Of a stretch of 8,205 bases of DNA, positions 5,724-8,205 are shown one piece after another. The stretch covers positions 1 through 8,205 of the forward strand of contig RFIR01000229.1 of assembly GCA_003695135.1 (NCBI GenBank), in the 5' to 3' direction. Numbering within the stretch: the first letter of the stretch is position 1; the number at the start of each line of letters is the position of its first letter. Made by a program: the position numbers and the translations under genes. The notes beneath the pieces were generated by a model. That model saw only the letters and a program-made list of their open reading frames with translations, had not been told where the DNA came from and did not search any database. The DNA comes from Alphaproteobacteria bacterium. Lineage in GTDB: Bacteria > Pseudomonadota > Alphaproteobacteria > Rhodobacterales > Rhodobacteraceae.

Positions 5724-7037
5724 TCACTCGGCCGGCTGGACGGATGACCTGGAGGCATCCGCCGACCCGCTGGGCGGGTAGTGGGCATCGAAATCCTCCT
5801 CGATCGTCGCCGGTTCCGGCAAGGGCCGTTCCAGCACGCCCAGGAGCGGAAGGATGATCAGGAAGTAGGCGAACCAGTAGATGGTGCCCAGGAGCGAGAT
5901 TACCGGCACGACCCCCTCGGGGGGTTGCCCGCCGCACCACATCAGCACGATGAAGTCGAGCACCAGAAGCCGGAACCACCACTTGAAGACCGGCCGGTAG
6001 CGGCCCGAGCGCACCCGGCTGGTATCGAGCCAGGGTGCCAGCGCCAGCACGATCAGCGAGCCGAACATCGCCAGCACGCCCAGGAACTTCGCCTCGAAGA
6101 TGAAGTCGAAGGTGATCGCGCGCAGGATGGCATAGAAGGGCAAGAAGTACCATTCGGGCACGATATGCGCCGGCGTCACCATCGGGTTGGCCTCGATGTA
6201 GTTGTCCGGGTGGCCCAGATAATTGGGCATGAAGCCCACCACGGCGGCGAACACCACCAGGATCAGCACCAGCGCGAACAGGTCCTTGATCACGTAATAG
6301 GGCCAGAACGACACCGTGTCCTTCTTCGCCGTCGCCAGGTCCTTGCGCCGGACCTCGACTCCGGTCGGGTTGGAATTGCCGGTGGTGTGGAAGGCCCAGA
6401 TGTGCACCACAACCAGCGCGGCGATGATGAAGGGCAGCAGGTAGTGCAGCGAGAAGAAGCGGTTGAGCGTGGCGTTGTCCACCGACGGCCCGCCCAGAAG
6501 CCAGGTCTGGATGTCCGGCCCGATGCCGGGGATGGCGCCGAACAGCCCGGTGATCACCGTCGCGGCCCAGAACGACATCTGGCCCCAGGGCAGCACATAG
6601 CCCATGAAGGCGGTGGCCATCATCGCCAGATAGATCAGGATGCCGATGATCCAGGTCACCTCGCGCGGCGATTTGTAGGAGCCGTAATAGAGCCCGCGGA
6701 AGATGTGGATGTAGACGGCGAGGAAGAACAGCGAGCCGCCATTGGCGTGCACATAGCGCAGCGCCCAGCCCGAATTCACGTCACGCATGATGTGTTCGAC
6801 CGAGGCGAAGGCGAGGTCGACATGCGGGGTGTAGTGCATCGCCAGCACCACGCCGGTGGCGATCTGCAACACCAGGCAGAAGGCCAGCACGATGCCCCAG
6901 ATCCACCACCAGTTCAGGTTCTTCGGGGTGGGGATGGTCATCGTGGCGTGGATGAGCGCGACGATCGGCAGCCGTTCGTGCAGCCATTTCTCGAAGCGCG
7001 TCCTGGGCTCGTAATGCTCGTGCGGAATTCCGGCCAT
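5724..7037 (-). CDS. petB: cytochrome b of the bc1 complex
   Basis: Cytochrome b holds the two b hemes and the quinol-oxidation (Qo) and quinone-reduction (Qi) sites of the bc1 complex in the inner membrane. The 437 residues equal the R. capsulatus length. The four heme ligands are at H97, H111, H198 and H212, the same numbering as in that species. PEWY at 294-297 marks the Qo site with its Glu at 295. GYVLPWGQMSFW (146-157) and GGPSVDNATLNRFF (182-195) are further family blocks. Eight membrane segments are expected. The ATG lies 12 bases after the petA stop, and AGGGGAG overlapping that stop is the Shine-Dalgarno. The C-terminal tail after the last membrane segment (PATIEEDFDAHY onward) is hydrophilic. 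Nothing is missing. Confidence 0.98.
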   Translation of the reverse strand: MAGIPHEHYEPRTRFEKWLHERLPIVALIHATMTIPTPKNLNWWWIWGIVLAFCLVLQIATGVVLAMHYTPHVDLAFASVEHIMRDVNSGWALRYVHANGGSLFFLAVYIHIFRGLYYGSYKSPREVTWIIGILIYLAMMATAFMGYVLPWGQMSFWAATVITGLFGAIPGIGPDIQTWLLGGPSVDNATLNRFFSLHYLLPFIIAALVVVHIWAFHTTGNSNPTGVEVRRKDLATAKKDTVSFWPYYVIKDLFALVLILVVFAAVVGFMPNYLGHPDNYIEANPMVTPAHIVPEWYFLPFYAILRAITFDFIFEAKFLGVLAMFGSLIVLALAPWLDTSRVRSGRYRPVFKWWFRLLVLDFIVLMWCGGQPPEGVVPVISLLGTIYWFAYFLIILPLLGVLERPLPEPATIEEDFDAHYPPSGSADASRSSVQPAE

Positions 7038-7049
7038 GTCTCGCTCCCC

Positions 7050-7610
7050 TCAGCCGAGCCTGATCACGCTATCGGAGACGAAGGCCGCCTTCGGCACGTC
7101 GAGGTTGCGCGGGGCCGGCCCCTTTCGGATGCGTCCCGCCGTGTCGTAATGCGAGCCGTGGCAGGGGCAGAACCAGCCGCCGAAATCGCCCTGCTCGCCC
7201 AGCGGAATGCAGCCCAGATGCGTGCAGACTCCGATCATCACCAGCCACTCGCCATCCTCGGTCAGCGCACGATGGGCATCGGAAGCGTCGGAATCGGGCG
7301 GCAGATTGGCGTTGCGTGCGAGGGGGTCGCGCAGCTCGGCGAGGTCGACATTGCGGGCCGCGGCGATCTCCTCCTCGGTGCGCCGGCGGATGAAGACCGG
7401 CTTGCCGAGCCAGAGCTGCTTGAGCTGGGTTCCGGTCTCGACGCCGGAGACATCCACCTCGATCGAGGCGAGCGCCTGAACGTCGGCGCTGGGGTTCATC
7501 TGGTTGATCAGCGGCCAGATCGCGGCGCCCGTGGCGATGGCACCTGCGGAGGCAGTGGCGACGTAGAGAAAGTCGCGCCGCGTGCCTTCGGCTTCTTCGA
7601 CGTGAGACAA
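7050..7610 (-). CDS. petA: Rieske iron-sulfur subunit of the bc1 complex (TTG start)
   Basis: The Rieske protein oxidises quinol at the Qo site through a 2Fe-2S cluster. From TTG at 7610 the product is 186 residues (R. sphaeroides has 187) and begins MSHVEEAEGTRRDFLY, matching MSHAEDNAGTRRDFLY of R. capsulatus. TRRDFLY is the twin-arginine signal, followed by one membrane anchor ending WPLINQMNPSADV. Cluster ligands are C129 and H131 in CTHLGC, and C148 and H151 in CPCHGSH; C134-C150 form the disulfide. An upstream ATG at 7649 would add 13 residues. I prefer TTG because GGGAGAGG precedes it, the extra codons include AGG twice, GGA, CCT and CAA (unlike the rest of the gene), and that stretch is occupied by a palindrome. 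First gene of petABC. Confidence 0.93.
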   Translation of the reverse strand: MSHVEEAEGTRRDFLYVATASAGAIATGAAIWPLINQMNPSADVQALASIEVDVSGVETGTQLKQLWLGKPVFIRRRTEEEIAAARNVDLAELRDPLARNANLPPDSDASDAHRALTEDGEWLVMIGVCTHLGCIPLGEQGDFGGWFCPCHGSHYDTAGRIRKGPAPRNLDVPKAAFVSDSVIRLG

Positions 7611-7628
7611 CTGCCTCTCCCTCGCATC

Positions 7629-7644
7629 GAATCCTTGAGGATTC
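7629..7644. promoter_or_regulatory. 16-bp palindrome in the petA leader
   Basis: GAATCCTTGAGGATTC is a perfect 7+7 inverted repeat with a 2-base centre, much less GC-rich than its surroundings. It sits 18 bases before the preferred TTG start and just upstream of the GGGAGAGG Shine-Dalgarno. It could bind a dimeric regulator. In RNA it could form a short 5-bp hairpin with a 6-base loop. It is not an FNR-type site. Function is unknown. Confidence 0.5.
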
Positions 7645-7828
7645 AGCATTCTTCACCTGTGCTCCGCCGCGGTCGGCAGAGCCCGCGCACCCTCCCATAT
7701 ACTTCACCCCGCCAAGGGTCCAGCGGACAGTCCGACGCAGCGGTACTCGCCGCCGAACCGGTGGGGGTGCCGGCCGCGGCACGGCGATGTGCGATCCGAT
7801 GGCAGTGACGTCGGCGGAGGGTCCCGGG
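7645..7828. other. petABC promoter-containing region
   Basis: These 184 bases between the petA leader palindrome and repeat E3 must hold the pet promoter unless it lies inside E3. The only AT-rich hexamer that could be a -10 box on the minus strand is TATATG (7701-7696), about 86 bases before the TTG start. I see no clear -35 at the usual distance, so I do not call a promoter. GTGCCGGCCGCGGCAC at 7767-7782 can form a 6-bp hairpin. No credible gene is present. Confidence 0.45.
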
Positions 7829-8045
7829 CCAGCGCATGTCGCGTTCAATTCGATCCACCGTTTGCCGCAGCGCAAGAGCATGCGACAGCCCCGGTGGGCA
7901 CAAATGCGCCCGTCTCACCCCCAGGCGGGCGCATTCGCGTTCGACGCGCTTGCGCGGCGCCACTGGCGCCACGGTCGCGTCTCACCCTCGGGCGGGCACT
8001 GCCCTCAACGCTTCGAGGGAAGCCGCTGGACGCGGCCCGTGTGCA
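7829..8045. repeat. intergenic mosaic repeat, copy E3 (rearranged)
   Basis: The left end, AGCGCATGTCGCGTTCAATT (7831-7850), matches the left ends of E1 and E2. Inside are the core block (7918-7939, 22 bases identical to E4), then the 48-bp hairpin module (7939-7986). CGTCTCACCC occurs twice, at 7911-7920 and 7978-7987, as a direct repeat 67 bases apart, so the copy looks like a partly deleted tandem duplication of module plus core. CCCTC/GAGGG near 8003-8020 forms another small hairpin. The right boundary is degenerate; I place it near GGACGCGG...GTGTGCAT, which faintly recalls the E1 right end. The extent is therefore approximate. Confidence 0.65.
7939..7986. repeat. 48-bp hairpin module of E3
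   Basis: This is the second copy of the hairpin module, in the opposite strand sense to that in E2. The outer stem is GACGCG/CGCGTC (7943-7948 and 7976-7981), and the inner stem is GGCGCC/GGCGCC (7956-7961 and 7965-7970). Relative to E2, pair 7947-7977 has changed from G-C to C-G and pair 7959-7967 from C-G to G-C. The remaining two differences fall in the loop (7964) and in the internal bulge (7952). Confidence 0.8.
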
Positions 8046-8104
8046 TTGGAGAAATCAACAGGGCGTGGGTCGAACCCATCGAGCCTTGGTATTGGACCCG
8101 GCTT

Positions 8105-8205
8105 CTAGTGCTCGTCGCACCTGATCGGGCTCACCCGCCCGTGGCGCGTGAGCCGCCACGGGCATGCGCCCGCCCGCCCCCAGGCGGGCGCATTCGCGCC
8201 CACCC
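8105..8205. repeat. intergenic mosaic repeat, copy E4 (cut by window end)
   Basis: The copy opens with CTAGTGCTCGTCGCACCTGA and runs to the window edge. Bases 8105-8173 match the complement of E2 4734-4666 at 67 of 69 positions. Bases 8177-8205 match the E2 core (4619-4591, complement) at 28 of 29. The 48-bp module that lies between these blocks in E2 is missing here and only a few bases stand in its place. The copy must continue beyond the window. Confidence 0.85.

Noticed and set aside
5714..5788. Longer cytochrome c1 start at 5788
   Set aside because: It would overlap the petB end by 65 bases and place about 25 extra residues before a normal signal peptide; ATG 5713 has a good Shine-Dalgarno.
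7629..7644. FNR/FnrL operator
   Set aside because: The dyad does not fit TTGAT-N4-ATCAA.
7696..7701. -10 box (TATATG) for petABC
   Set aside because: AT-rich and well placed, but no matching -35 is visible, so it is only mentioned and not called.
5781..7808. Long plus-strand open frame opposite petABC
   Set aside because: Shadow of the bc1 genes; low-complexity Arg/Gly/His-rich translation with no family features.
8055..8090. tRNA T-arm-like sequence (GGGTTCGACCC on the minus strand) suggesting a tRNA or attachment site
   Set aside because: The T-stem and 7-base loop do not form with correct spacing, and no cloverleaf can be built around it.
911..8205. CRISPR array or insertion sequence
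   Set aside because: Repeat copies are long, palindromic, variable and far apart, with no spacers of regular length and no transposase frame.

Overview
The window looks like the chromosome of a high-GC alphaproteobacterium of the Rhodobacter/Rhodovulum type (Rhodobacterales). The cytochrome bc1 proteins match the Rhodobacter capsulatus/sphaeroides subunits in length, order and ligand spacing. The coding regions have the strong G/C third-position bias of that group. This placement is inferred from protein recall, not from a search.

Layout. (1) 1-884, minus strand: the 5' two thirds or more of aroC (chorismate synthase), cut by the window edge. (2) 885-1269: a divergent intergenic region holding one copy of an intergenic repeat (E1, 911-1071), then a TPP riboswitch (about 1131-1219) and a hairpin that would hide the thiB ribosome binding site. 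(3) 1270-4494, plus strand: thiB-thiP-thiQ, a complete ABC importer for thiamine/TPP with overlapping genes. (4) 4495-4798: a convergent spacer holding repeat E2 and the terminator of the next operon. (5) 4799-7610 (or 7649), minus strand: petC-petB-petA (transcribed petA, petB, petC), encoding Rieske protein, cytochrome b and cytochrome c1 of the bc1 complex. (6) About 7611-8205: the pet leader and promoter region, then repeat copies E3 and E4.

The protein genes are ordinary housekeeping genes. thiBPQ imports thiamine and is predicted to be shut off translationally when TPP is plentiful. petABC makes the membrane complex that moves electrons from quinol to cytochrome c. The least conventional content lies between the genes. 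At least four copies of a mosaic, GC-rich, inverted-repeat-bounded element lie in this 8.2 kb, and every non-coding gap over 300 bp contains one. Two copies share a 48-bp hairpin module whose six differences include two complete base-pair swaps that keep the stem paired. A 16-bp palindrome in the petA leader and a likely TTG start for petA are the other points worth checking.
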